Assembly: GCF_018861005.1 (NCBI RefSeq)
Contig: NZ_JAHKQL010000023.1
Span: 1 to 64,000, forward strand
Origin: Polaribacter vadi
GTDB taxonomy: Bacteria > Bacteroidota > Bacteroidia > Flavobacteriales > Flavobacteriaceae
DNA: 64,000 bases
Direction: 5' to 3'
How positions within the stretch are numbered: the first letter of the stretch is position 1; every line of letters begins with the position of its first letter. A model generated the notes under the pieces. It did no database searches. It saw nothing but the letters and a program-made list of their open reading frames with translations, and was not told the origin of the DNA. Positions 53,774 to 62,183 of the stretch are shown piece by piece. A program made the position numbers and the translations under genes.

Positions 53774-55406
53774 AAAAATCAAAAATATAAGTTTATTAAT
53801 CGTTGGTTTAATTGTTTTAAACATTGCAAATCAATCTTTTTACAAACGTTTCGATTTAACTGCAGATAAACGTTATACATTATCAGAAACTACGAATTCG
53901 ATTTTATCAAAAGTTAAAAAACCACTTTTTATAACGGTTTATTTAGAAGGCGATTTTCCATCAGAATTTAAAAGATTACAAGTTGAAACGCGTCAATATT
54001 TAGAAGAATTATCAGCAGAAAATAATCAAATTAAAATCCATTTCGAAAACCCAGATGATCAAAGAGAAGATTTGATTAAAAAAGGAATGATGCCTAGCCA
54101 ATTAACAGTAGAAGAAGATGGTAAATTATCTGAAGCTATTATTTTTCCTTGGGCAGAAATCATTTTTGGAGAAAAATCAGAAATCGTTTCTTTATTACCA
54201 ACAGGAATTGTTGCTAGCCAAGAAGAACAATTGCAAAAAGCAATAGAAAATTTAGAATACAGTTTTTCTAATGCCATAAATAGTATCAATCAAAAAAAGC
54301 AAAAAAGTGTTGCTGTACTTACAGGAAATGGGGAATTACAAGACATTTATCAATATAGTTTTTTAAGTGAAGTTGCTAAGAAATACAAATTGGCAAAATT
54401 TACTTTAGATTCTGTTGCTACAAATCCGCAGCAAACTTTACAAGATTTAAGCTCATTAGATTTGGCAATTATTGCAAAACCAACTCAAAAATTTACAGAA
54501 AAAGAAAAGCTAGTTATAGATCAATACATTACAAATGGAGGTAAAACTTTGTGGATGTTAGACAATGTACAAGCAGATCAAGACAGTTTATTTAATGGAG
54601 GTAAAATGTTGGCTTACCCAAGAGATTTAAACTTAACAGACTTGCTATTTTCTTACGGAATTAGAATAAACACAAGCTTAATTAAAGATTTATATGCTGC
54701 TCAAATTCCTTTAGCAACTGGTAATATTGGCAATCAGCCTCAATTTCAAAATTTCGATTGGTTTTTTCATCCTTTGGTTGGTGCTAATCCAAATCATCCA
54801 ATTACCAAAAATGTAGCTCCTGTTCGTTTGCAATTTGCAAATCAGATAGATACTTTAAAAAATAATATTAAAAAAACACCTTTATTGATGAGTTCTACTT
54901 TAACGCAAAAAGTAGGAACACCAACAATAATCGAGTTACAATCTATTGCTGATGAACCACAGGAAAAAGATTATATTTCTGGAAATCAATTATTTGGTGT
55001 TTTGTTAGAAGGTAATTTTAAATCGGCATATAAAAACAGAGTAAAACCTTTTAAAAGCCCACTTTTTAAAGACAATGCAACTAACAATAAAATGATTGTT
55101 ATTGCTGATGGTGATGTTGGAAAAAATCAACTTTTAAAAGGGCAACCAACAGATTTATCTACAGACAAATGGACCAATCAACAATTTGGAAACAAAGATT
55201 TTTTAATTAATGCTGTAGATTATTTATTAGACGATTCAGGCTTAATCAACCTTAGAAATAAAACTTTACAAATTAGAATGTTAGACAAGCAAAAAGCATT
55301 TAAAGAACGTACTTTTTGGCAATTTTTAAATGTTGTTTTTCCTTTGATTGTATTGTTTGTATTTGGTTTTGGTTTTAATTATTTACGAAAAAGGAAGTAT
55401 AGTTAG
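53766..55406 (+). CDS. gldG: Gliding motility protein GldG
   Basis: Partner of GldF in the gliding ABC transporter. The 546-residue protein has an N-terminal helix (about 8-24), a large periplasmic part with thioredoxin-like and GATase-like character (FDLTADKRYTLSETT near 32-46, then VAVLTGNGELQDI and LDLAIIAKPTQKF), and a C-terminal helix (about 520-538) before a basic tail FNYLRKRKYS. It overlaps gldF by eight bases and ends the plus-strand operon; tandem repeats follow at 55403. Confidence 0.93.
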   Translation: MNKKIKNISLLIVGLIVLNIANQSFYKRFDLTADKRYTLSETTNSILSKVKKPLFITVYLEGDFPSEFKRLQVETRQYLEELSAENNQIKIHFENPDDQREDLIKKGMMPSQLTVEEDGKLSEAIIFPWAEIIFGEKSEIVSLLPTGIVASQEEQLQKAIENLEYSFSNAINSINQKKQKSVAVLTGNGELQDIYQYSFLSEVAKKYKLAKFTLDSVATNPQQTLQDLSSLDLAIIAKPTQKFTEKEKLVIDQYITNGGKTLWMLDNVQADQDSLFNGGKMLAYPRDLNLTDLLFSYGIRINTSLIKDLYAAQIPLATGNIGNQPQFQNFDWFFHPLVGANPNHPITKNVAPVRLQFANQIDTLKNNIKKTPLLMSSTLTQKVGTPTIIELQSIADEPQEKDYISGNQLFGVLLEGNFKSAYKNRVKPFKSPLFKDNATNNKMIVIADGDVGKNQLLKGQPTDLSTDKWTNQQFGNKDFLINAVDYLLDDSGLINLRNKTLQIRMLDKQKAFKERTFWQFLNVVFPLIVLFVFGFGFNYLRKRKYS

Positions 55407-55428
55407 CTGTTAGCTGTTAGCTGTTAGC
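55403..55428. repeat. Tandem 7-mer repeat
   Basis: Three full copies of TTAGCTG and a partial fourth (TTAGC) in direct order. The first copy overlaps the stop codon of gldG (55404-55406), so the gene end lies in the repeat. Confidence 0.9.
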
Positions 55429-55447
55429 AAAAATGAAAAATTACTCG

Positions 55448-55495
55448 AACTTAAAAACTTAAAAACTTTGAAACTTTGAAACTTTGAAACTTAAA
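55448..55495. repeat. Tandem 8-mer repeat
   Basis: Six adjacent 8-base units: AACTTAAA twice, AACTTTGA three times, then AACTTAAA once. The last unit contains the stop codon of the convergent epimerase gene (55491-55493). Confidence 0.9.
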
Positions 55496-56255
55496 ATGAA
55501 AGTAAATCATCGTGAATAAATTCATAATTTAAAACTTTTTGAATTTTATCCGAAGAAATTATTTTCCATTCATAAACATCATTAAATTCAAATTCTGGTA
55601 ACTCAAAACCAGCACTCAGTTTTGCTAAAGTGTAAAATTCTCTTCTTGTTGGGTGATGGTTAGAACAAGCATTAAAAGTCTCATTCCAAGAATTTTGATT
55701 TATAATTTCGTGAATGATTTCTATACAATCTTCTCTATGAATCATATTTACAAAACCCTTTGGCTGTGGAATTTTTCTACCATTTTTAAACCAATTAAAT
55801 GGTTGTCTGTTACCACCAAACAAACCTGCAAAACGAATAATTGTAGTTTCAAAAAATGTATTTTCTCTAAATAAATTTTCTATTTCTACTAAAGGATGAT
55901 TTTTTAGCACTTCGTCTTCTTCAGTCATCACTTTATTAATTCGTCCATACACAGAAGTAGAACTTATAAAAATCACTTTTTGAATTGATGATTCTTGTAT
56001 TTGAGCAATTAAGTTTTCAAAACCATCTATATCTTTAGACGTAATTGCAATAATTAAAATATCTGAATCTAAAAAAGCATCAAATTCTTCATTCTCAGAA
56101 ACATCAACCAAATAAGTATCAATATCTAAACTCTCTAAAACATCTATTTTTTCTTCGGATGTAGTTGAACCTTTAACAGAAAAACCATCCTCTAAAAAAG
56201 AAACAGCCAAAGGTTTACCCAACCAACCACAACCTAAAATGCTAATATTTTTCAT
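55491..56255 (-). CDS. NAD(P)-dependent epimerase/dehydratase family protein
   Basis: A 254-residue Rossmann-fold protein of the extended SDR superfamily. The start ISILGCGWLGKPLAVSFLEDGF (about 4-25) is the nucleotide-binding turn, and VIFISSTSVYGRI (about 95-107) has the Ser/Tyr active-site type, with IHREDCIEII later. It resembles YeeZ, whose substrate is unknown. It has its own promoter box (56277-56284). Its stop codon lies in the last unit of the 8-mer repeat at 55448-55495. Confidence 0.85.
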   Translation of the reverse strand: MKNISILGCGWLGKPLAVSFLEDGFSVKGSTTSEEKIDVLESLDIDTYLVDVSENEEFDAFLDSDILIIAITSKDIDGFENLIAQIQESSIQKVIFISSTSVYGRINKVMTEEDEVLKNHPLVEIENLFRENTFFETTIIRFAGLFGGNRQPFNWFKNGRKIPQPKGFVNMIHREDCIEIIHEIINQNSWNETFNACSNHHPTRREFYTLAKLSAGFELPEFEFNDVYEWKIISSDKIQKVLNYEFIHDDLLSF

Positions 56256-56276
56256 TTAATTATATCATTAATTATA

Positions 56277-56284
56277 CAAATATA
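56277..56284 (-). promoter_or_regulatory. -7 box of the epimerase-family gene
   Basis: TATATTTG on the minus strand, 21 bases before the ATG at 56255. Confidence 0.5.
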
Positions 56285-56331
56285 CAATCCCTTTTTAAGG
56301 TTTTGTTAACATTAGTCACTTTTTGAAATTG

Positions 56332-56339
56332 TAATTTTG
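56332..56339 (+). promoter_or_regulatory. -7 box of the DUF2911 gene
   Basis: TAATTTTG followed by A, 29 bases before the ATG at 56369. No -33 TTG lies at the standard distance. Confidence 0.5.
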
Positions 56340-56368
56340 AAAGTAGTTAAAAACTAAATCACTTATTT

Positions 56369-57217
56369 ATGAAAAAAATTATATTATCATTATTTGTAGT
56401 TACAATGGCATTTTCTGTAAATGCACAAATTAAAACTCCAGCACCAAGTCCGTTTCAAAAAATTGAACAAATTGTAGGTTTAACAGATGTAACTGTTGCA
56501 TATTCAAGACCAGGTGTAAAAGGAAGAAAAATATTTGGATCTTTAGAAGATTATGGAAAAGTATGGAGAACTGGTGCTAATGAAAACACTAAAGTAACCT
56601 TTAGTACAGATGTAACTGTTTCTGGTACAAAAGTAAAAAAAGGTACTTATGCTTTATACACAATTCCAGGAGAAAAAACTTGGGATATTATGTTATATTC
56701 TGATGCTACAAACTGGGGAAATCCTAGAAAATGGGATGATTCTAAAGTTGTTGTAAAAGTAAATGTACCTGTTATAGAAATACCTATGATAATTGAAACG
56801 TTAACCATTTCTTTTGATGATTTAACAAACAATTCTGCTGTTTTAGGTATTATGTGGGAAAACACTTATGTAGGTTTAGAATTTGAAACGCCTACAGATG
56901 CTATGGTTTCTGCTGGTATAGAAAAAATTATGCAAGGACCTTCTGCTGATGATTATTATGCTGCTGCTGCTTATAATTTAAGTGCAGATAAAGATATTGA
57001 GAAAGCAAAAACTTGGATTGACAAAGCTGTAGAAATGACTGCTGATGCTCCTAAATTTTGGTTTTTACGTAGACAAGCTTTAATTTATGCTAAAGCAGGA
57101 GATAAACAAGGTGCTATTAAAGCTGCAAAAGAATCTTTAAAATATGCAGAAAAAGCAAATAACGCAGGTTATATTAAAATGAATACAGCTTCATTAAAAG
57201 AATGGGGAGCAATGTAA
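56369..57217 (+). CDS. Exported DUF2911 protein with TPR-like tail
   Basis: A 282-residue exported protein (signal 1-19, ending VNAQ). DUF2911 covers about 22-190: PSPFQKIEQIVGLTDVTVAYSRPGVKGRKIFG and LEDYGKVWRTGANENTKVTFS, then TYALYTIPGEKTWDIMLYSD are all hallmarks. From about 195 to the end lies a helical region of tetratricopeptide type (AAAYNLSADKDIEKAKTWIDKAVEM and IKAAKESLKYAEKANN). The function is unknown. A terminator follows at 57244-57273. Confidence 0.9.
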   Translation: MKKIILSLFVVTMAFSVNAQIKTPAPSPFQKIEQIVGLTDVTVAYSRPGVKGRKIFGSLEDYGKVWRTGANENTKVTFSTDVTVSGTKVKKGTYALYTIPGEKTWDIMLYSDATNWGNPRKWDDSKVVVKVNVPVIEIPMIIETLTISFDDLTNNSAVLGIMWENTYVGLEFETPTDAMVSAGIEKIMQGPSADDYYAAAAYNLSADKDIEKAKTWIDKAVEMTADAPKFWFLRRQALIYAKAGDKQGAIKAAKESLKYAEKANNAGYIKMNTASLKEWGAM

Positions 57218-57243
57218 AATGCTTTTTATTTTTTATAAATTTT

Positions 57244-57273
57244 AAAAACTCAAGCATTGGCTTGAGTTTTTTT
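57244..57273 (+). terminator. Terminator after the DUF2911 gene
   Basis: AAAAACTCAAGC (57244-57255) pairs with GCTTGAGTTTTT (from 57260) around four bases, ending in a run of seven T. Confidence 0.85.
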
Positions 57274-57343
57274 ATGGGGTAATTTTAATGTTATTTAAAT
57301 GTCAATAAATTAAAAATGTTTTTTTCAATTTAAATATTAATCG

Positions 57344-57387
57344 TAATATTGCAATATAATAATTGATGAAGGAAAAATTATATCAAT
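57344..57387 (+). promoter_or_regulatory. Promoter and candidate ArsR-type operator of the arsenic genes
   Basis: TAATATTG (57344-57351) fits a -7 box with one mismatch and overlaps the perfect 12-bp palindrome ATATTGCAATAT (57346-57357). ATTGAT (57362-57367) and its inverse ATCAAT (57382-57387) follow. Overlap of a promoter box by a palindrome is what a metalloregulator operator would look like; no regulator gene is adjacent. Confidence 0.45.
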
Positions 57388-57462
57388 AGTTATAAAATAA
57401 GAATTGATTAAAAAAACCAGAAACATTAATCGAAAAATTGCAATTAACAAATTAATATAAAA

Positions 57463-58095
57463 ATGACAACTACAGCAACCACACTATTTACAGAAATTGA
57501 GACTTTTATTTCTAAGTTAGATACAAAAACAATCTCTGAAGAACGTAAAGAAGTTTTACAGACTTTAACAGACTATATTCAAGAGAAAATTAATAAAAAA
57601 GAAGCAATTAAAATCAATTTTATTTGTACTCATAATTCTAGAAGAAGTCATTTATCTCAAGTTTGGGCACAAGCAATTGCCAATTATTTTAATATTGCTA
57701 ATGTTACTTGTTATTCTGGAGGAACAGAAGCTACTGCATTATTTCCTGTAGCTACAAAAACATTGTCAAATTCTGGATTTCAAATTAAAACAATTTCTGA
57801 AGGTAAAAACCCTGTTTACAGCATTAAATACTCAGAAAATGAGCATCCAATTATTGGGTTTTCTAAAAAACTAACAGATGATTTTAATCCTAAATCAGGT
57901 TTTGCTGCAATAATGACTTGTTCGCAAGCAGATGGAGGTTGCCCGTTTATTGCTGGTGCAGAAAAGCGTATTCCTATTACTTTTGATGATCCCAAAGCGT
58001 TTGACAATACACCTCAACAAGCAGAAAAATACAACGAAAGAAGCATACAAATTGCTACTGAAATGTTTTACATTTTTTCACAAATAAAAGCGTAA
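57463..58095 (+). CDS. Arsenate reductase-like phosphatase
   Basis: A 210-residue LMW-PTP-fold protein. The P-loop is CTHNSRRSHLSQ with nucleophile Cys55 and Arg61, preceded by a 45-residue helical extension. TCSQADGGCPFIAGAEKRIPITFDDPKAFDNTP (about 150-182) carries two more cysteines and the general-acid region. In Bacteroidetes such proteins sit in arsenic clusters and are thought to reduce arsenate to arsenite. The ACR3 exporter gene starts three bases downstream. The P-loop differs from the classical CxGNSCRSQ, so an unusual reaction mechanism is possible. Confidence 0.82.
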   Translation: MTTTATTLFTEIETFISKLDTKTISEERKEVLQTLTDYIQEKINKKEAIKINFICTHNSRRSHLSQVWAQAIANYFNIANVTCYSGGTEATALFPVATKTLSNSGFQIKTISEGKNPVYSIKYSENEHPIIGFSKKLTDDFNPKSGFAAIMTCSQADGGCPFIAGAEKRIPITFDDPKAFDNTPQQAEKYNERSIQIATEMFYIFSQIKA

Positions 58096-58098
58096 CAA

Positions 58099-59148
58099 AT
58101 GGCAAATAAAAAATTAAGTTTTTTAGATAGAAACCTAACTTTATGGATTTTTGTTGCAATGGCTTTAGGCGTAAGTTTAGGGTACTTTATTCCAACTTTT
58201 CCAGATTTTATAAACTCATTTAGCAAAGGTTCTACAAACATACCTATTGCCATTGGTTTAATTTTAATGATGTATCCTCCTTTAGCAAAAGTTAATTATG
58301 CATTGTTACCAAAAGTGTTTAAAAACACCAAAATCTTATCTATCTCATTAATTTTAAATTGGATTATTGGTCCTGTTTTAATGTTTGTTTTGGCAATTAT
58401 TTTCTTGAGCAATTATCCAGAATATATGGTAGGTTTAATTTTAATAGGCTTAGCACGTTGTATAGCAATGGTTTTAGTTTGGAACGATTTGGCTGAAGGT
58501 AGTAGCGAATATGGAGCAGGTTTAGTTGCTTTAAATAGTATTTTTCAAGTATTTGCTTACAGTTTTTATGCTTGGTTATTTATTACTGTTTTGCCTCCAT
58601 ATTTTGGTTTTGAAGGTGCAATTGTAGATATTTCTATTGCTACTATTGCAGAAAGTGTTGCCATATATTTAGGTATTCCGTTTTTCTTAGGCATTGTAAG
58701 TAGAGTTGTTTTAGTAAAATTAAAAGGTGAAGAATGGTATACTACAAAGTTTATCCCAACAATTTCTCCTTTAACTTTAATTGCACTTTTATTTACAATT
58801 GTAGTTATGTTTTCTTTAAAAGGAGAATTAATTGTACAGATACCTATGGATGTTTTAATTATTGCTGTTCCATTATTGATATATTTTACATTGATGTTTA
58901 TCATTGGTTTTTTCTTTACCAAAGCAACTGGCGCAGATTATGACAAAACTACTGCAGTTGCTTTTACAGCAGCAGGTAATAATTTTGAACTAGCAATTGC
59001 TGTTGCTATTGCCGTTTTTGGATTAAATTCAGGTCAAGCATTTACTGGTGTAATTGGCCCTTTAGTAGAAGTACCTGCGTTAATTTTATTGGTAAAAGTT
59101 TCTTTTTGGTTGCGAAAAAAATATTTTACAAAAGCAAAAACAGCTTAA
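58099..59148 (+). CDS. ACR3-family arsenite exporter
   Basis: A 349-residue inner-membrane protein with ten helices, secondary arsenite exporter of the BASS/ACR3 family. [23 protein letters not shown] (about 8-30) and [21 protein letters not shown] (about 117-137) are diagnostic; the latter has the conserved cysteine (Cys123) needed for arsenite transport in characterised members. It is three bases from the arsenate reductase-like gene and forms an operon with it. A strong terminator follows. Confidence 0.95.
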   Translation: MANKKLSFLDRNLTLWIFVAMALGVSLGYFIPTFPDFINSFSKGSTNIPIAIGLILMMYPPLAKVNYALLPKVFKNTKILSISLILNWIIGPVLMFVLAIIFLSNYPEYMVGLILIGLARCIAMVLVWNDLAEGSSEYGAGLVALNSIFQVFAYSFYAWLFITVLPPYFGFEGAIVDISIATIAESVAIYLGIPFFLGIVSRVVLVKLKGEEWYTTKFIPTISPLTLIALLFTIVVMFSLKGELIVQIPMDVLIIAVPLLIYFTLMFIIGFFFTKATGADYDKTTAVAFTAAGNNFELAIAVAIAVFGLNSGQAFTGVIGPLVEVPALILLVKVSFWLRKKYFTKAKTA

Positions 59149-59172
59149 TATAAATTCTTTTTTAAAAACGTG

Positions 59173-59207
59173 AAACGGTTTGATTGTAGAATCAAACCGT
59201 TTTTTTA
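59173..59207 (+). terminator. Terminator after the arsenite exporter gene
   Basis: AAACGGTTTGATT pairs over 13 bases with AATCAAACCGTTT around GTAG and runs into seven T. Confidence 0.9.
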
Positions 59208-59271
59208 TCTCTTTTTAAGTTGATAATAAACATCAACCTAAATACTATTTATTAGAAATAAGATAATCTCG

Positions 59272-60243
59272 TTAATATACTAAGCCAATAATAGTTCTAA
59301 CTTTATCTAAAGTTGATATTAAGGTTTTAGAGAATTCAAAAGTCATCATATTACTTTCGGTTTTAGCATCTCTTAACAATTGATTAAAGTGTTCGATTTC
59401 AAAATCGAAACCTCCTGCTTTAGTTGGGAATTCAATTGTGTTTACTGTATCATTTTCAGTAATTGTAACAGATGTTTGTTCAAAAAAACGAGTGTTTAAT
59501 TTTACAGTTCCATTATCAAAAATAATAGTAGCTTCTGTAGGTGTTTTTTCTTTTATGGTACTTTTTAAATTGGCTTTTACATCATTATAATTAAACACCA
59601 TATTGCATTCTTCATCTGCTCCAGTATCTATAAAAGTAGCATTTGCTTCTATAGAATTTGGAATTCCTAAAGTTGATAAAGCTAAAAAAATAGGATAAAT
59701 ACCAATATCTAATAAAGAACCAGCTCCTAATGCTTTATTCATTAATCTACTATCAGCATTATAAACAGGTTTAAAACCAAAATCTGCTTCTAAATGTGTA
59801 ATGTTTCCTAATTTCTTACTTTGTACAAGTTCTAGAACATACTGAAAACTTGGTAAAAAACGTGTCCATAAAGCTTCCATTAATAATACATTATTTTCTT
59901 TGGCAACTGCAATCATTTCTTTTACTTCTTGTAAATTCATTGCTAAAGGTTTTTCGCATAAAACTGGTTTTTTATGGTTTAAACACATTATTGCATGCGC
60001 TGCATGAAAAGGGTGTGGAGTGGCTATATAAATTGCATCTACTTGACTGTCTTTTGCCAAATCTTCGTAAGAATTATAAGCTTTATCTGCATTATGCTTT
60101 AAAGCAAAAGCATCAGATTTATCTTGACTTCTAGAAGCTACAGCATACAATTCTGCATTTTCTACAACAGTTAAATCAGCAGCAAATTTGTTAGCAATTT
60201 TACCAAGACCAATTATCCCCCATTTAATAGTTTTCTTTTCCAT
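59272..60243 (-). CDS. Gfo/Idh/MocA family oxidoreductase
   Basis: A 323-residue NAD(P)-dependent sugar-type dehydrogenase. The N-terminal Rossmann motif is WGIIGLGKIANKFAADL (about 8-24), the EKP motif is HKKPVLCEKPLAMNLQEV (about 90-107), and GAGSLLDIGIYPIFLALSTLG (about 172-192) holds the catalytic-region histidine/aspartate-type positions. It is related to dihydrodiol and sugar dehydrogenases. Its start is two bases after the stop of a sodium symporter gene, and with the PIG-L protein upstream it suggests a sugar-handling unit. Confidence 0.88.
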   Translation of the reverse strand: MEKKTIKWGIIGLGKIANKFAADLTVVENAELYAVASRSQDKSDAFALKHNADKAYNSYEDLAKDSQVDAIYIATPHPFHAAHAIMCLNHKKPVLCEKPLAMNLQEVKEMIAVAKENNVLLMEALWTRFLPSFQYVLELVQSKKLGNITHLEADFGFKPVYNADSRLMNKALGAGSLLDIGIYPIFLALSTLGIPNSIEANATFIDTGADEECNMVFNYNDVKANLKSTIKEKTPTEATIIFDNGTVKLNTRFFEQTSVTITENDTVNTIEFPTKAGGFDFEIEHFNQLLRDAKTESNMMTFEFSKTLISTLDKVRTIIGLVY

Positions 60244-60245
60244 TT

Positions 60246-61958
60246 TTAAACTTCACTTAATTTTAAATTTGTTTTTTTTGGTAGAATTGTCTGAATAATA
60301 ATTGCAATTGACATTACCAAAACACAGCCTAATAAATTGAGCCATAAATAAGGCAACCAATCTAAAATATAGACCCCTATAATTATGGTTTGTGTGATTA
60401 AAGCTGCTATAAAAACAGCATTTCCTTTTACAAACTTTATAAAAAATGCGAGTAAGAAAATTCCTAAAACGTTACCATAAAATATAGATCCAATAATATT
60501 AACTAACTGAATTAAATTATCAAATAAATTGGCTATACAAGCCACAGAAATGGCTATAATTCCCCAAGCTAACGTAAACCACTTAGAAGCTTTTACAAAA
60601 TGTTCTTCGCTTTTATTTCCTTTTACATTTCGTTTGTATAAATCCATTGCAGTTGTGCTAGCAAGCGCATTTAATTCTGATGCTGTAGAAGACATTGCTG
60701 CAGATAAAATTACCGCCAATAAAAGTCCAATTAATCCTCTTGGTAAATTGTTTAAAATAAAATGAATAAACACATAATCTTTATCATTCGATTCTATTTT
60801 ATCTAAGGTATTTTCTTCATCAATTTTATCAATAATTGCTTTCGATTTTTCTTTTAATGCTAAATCAGCCTTGTTTAATTCCTGAATTTTTTCTTTTTCA
60901 CTTACCTGAAAACCATCAGCAAAAATTGCTTTCTTGGTATTTTCAATATCAATATGTTTGGCTTCTAAATCTTTATATTCTTGTGCATATTTTGTTTTTA
61001 CAACCTCTTCATTTGCTGTAGGATTAAAATTTAAAGGAGCAGGATTAAATTGATAAAAAACAAAAACCATAACACCAATTAACAAAATAAAAAATTGCAT
61101 TGGCACTTTTAATAAACCATTAAAAATTAAACCTAATTGACTTTCACGTACCGATTTTCCAGACAAATAACGTTGTACTTGACTTTGGTCTGTACCAAAA
61201 TAAGATAGCATTAAAAATGTTCCTCCCAAAATACCTGTCCAAACTGTGTATCTATTGCTTAAATCAAAAGAAAAATCTAGCACTTCCATTTTATTGCTTG
61301 CACCAGCAATTTCTAAAGCATTTGTAAATGTGATGTTTGCTGGCAGTTGACTCATAATCATAAAAAATGCAATTAACATTCCTATAAAAATGATTATCAT
61401 TTGTTGTTTTTGTGTAACGTTAACCGCTTTTGTACCTCCAGAAACTGTATAAATAATTACTAAAAAACCGATAATAATATTAAGCGTTAGCAAATCCCAA
61501 CCTAAAACTGCCGATAAAATTATAGCAGGTGCAAAAATGGTAATTCCAGCAGCCAAACCTCTTTGTACTAAAAACAAAATTGCTGCTAAACTTCGTGTTT
61601 TTAAATCGAATCTACCTTCTAAAAATTCGTAGGCTGTATAGACTTTTAACTTATGATAAATAGGGATAAAAACCACGCAAATAATAACCATTGCAATTGG
61701 CAAACCAAAATAAAATTGCACAAAGCCCATACCACTATGAAAAGCTTGACCTGGTGTAGATAAAAACGTGATAGCACTAGCTTGTGTAGCCATAACAGAC
61801 AAACCAATGGTCCACCATTTTGTATCATTACCACCTTTTATATAATCAGTTACATTTGCATTTTTACTTGTAACATAAGTTCCGTAAGCAACAATAAAAA
61901 TTAAAGTAACAGACAAAATAACCCAATCTACAATATGTAATTTACTAGCTATTTCCAT
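60246..61958 (-). CDS. Sodium:solute symporter with charged insert
   Basis: A 570-residue SSS/SLC5 transporter with about 13 helices. Family blocks are TQASAITFLSTPGQAFHSGMGF (about 58-79) and FGTDQSQVQRYLSGKSVRESQLGL (about 254-277), like sugar and sialic-acid transporters. Residues 306-396 form a hydrophilic, lysine/glutamate-rich segment of about 90 residues, predicted helical, inserted between two membrane helices. Transport resumes with LNNLPRGLIGLLLAVILSAAMSS. A 34-aa microprotein gene ends three bases upstream. Substrate unknown, probably a sugar from context. Confidence 0.88.
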   Translation of the reverse strand: MEIASKLHIVDWVILSVTLIFIVAYGTYVTSKNANVTDYIKGGNDTKWWTIGLSVMATQASAITFLSTPGQAFHSGMGFVQFYFGLPIAMVIICVVFIPIYHKLKVYTAYEFLEGRFDLKTRSLAAILFLVQRGLAAGITIFAPAIILSAVLGWDLLTLNIIIGFLVIIYTVSGGTKAVNVTQKQQMIIIFIGMLIAFFMIMSQLPANITFTNALEIAGASNKMEVLDFSFDLSNRYTVWTGILGGTFLMLSYFGTDQSQVQRYLSGKSVRESQLGLIFNGLLKVPMQFFILLIGVMVFVFYQFNPAPLNFNPTANEEVVKTKYAQEYKDLEAKHIDIENTKKAIFADGFQVSEKEKIQELNKADLALKEKSKAIIDKIDEENTLDKIESNDKDYVFIHFILNNLPRGLIGLLLAVILSAAMSSTASELNALASTTAMDLYKRNVKGNKSEEHFVKASKWFTLAWGIIAISVACIANLFDNLIQLVNIIGSIFYGNVLGIFLLAFFIKFVKGNAVFIAALITQTIIIGVYILDWLPYLWLNLLGCVLVMSIAIIIQTILPKKTNLKLSEV

Positions 61959-61961
61959 AAG

Positions 61962-62066
61962 TTAAACCGTAAAATAATTTGTGATAAAATAAAACGCAAT
62001 CAAATAAATAATATTAGCTACCAAAACCAAGGTATATTCTTTTTTCCATGTGTATTTTTTATTCAT
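61962..62066 (-). CDS. 34-residue membrane microprotein upstream of the symporter
   Basis: A complete reading frame from ATG (62066) to TAA (61962) gives 34 residues: a basic start MNKKYTWKKE, a hydrophobic helix of about 20 residues (LVLVANIIYLIAFYFI) and a short NYFTV tail, so a single-pass inner-membrane protein with the N-terminus inside. It ends three bases before the symporter ATG, and its leader is A-rich (AAAAAACATAA), like other starts here. The arrangement parallels the DUF4212 subunit upstream of the acetate symporter. No known family is recognised. Confidence 0.7.
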   Translation of the reverse strand: MNKKYTWKKEYTLVLVANIIYLIAFYFITNYFTV

Positions 62067-62078
62067 TTTATGTTTTTT

Positions 62079-62179
62079 GTAGCTATTTCCTGCTTTCCAC
62101 ACTCGCTTTTTTAGTTCAGAAAAAGAACTAAAAAGAGCTCAAACAAATGTTTCTATCAGGGCTAAACTAGTTTGTGAAC
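62079..62179 (-). repeat. Structured intergenic repeat, copy R4
   Basis: On the minus strand: GTTCACAAACTAGTTTAGC, CCTGATAGAAAC, then TTGAGCTC before the hairpin TTTTTAGTTC/GAACTAAAAA, GCGAGTGTGG, AAAGCAGGAAATAGCTAC. It matches R2 and R3 at both ends, and R1 in the TGAGCTC and GCGAG blocks. It starts five bases after the PIG-L stop and ends 12 bases before the microprotein start. Confidence 0.75.
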
Positions 62180-62183
62180 TTTA

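Noticed and set aside
55403..55495. CRISPR array
   Set aside because: Units are 7 and 8 bases with no unique spacers, and no cas genes are near. These are simple tandem repeats.
57217..57462. Degraded arsR gene upstream of the arsenate reductase-like gene
   Set aside because: The gap contains no frame resembling ArsR, only a seven-codon ATG-to-TAG frame, a terminator and palindromes.
58566..58922. 118-residue minus-strand protein
   Set aside because: It lies wholly inside the arsenite exporter gene on the other strand. The composition follows from the membrane protein code and no start signals are seen.
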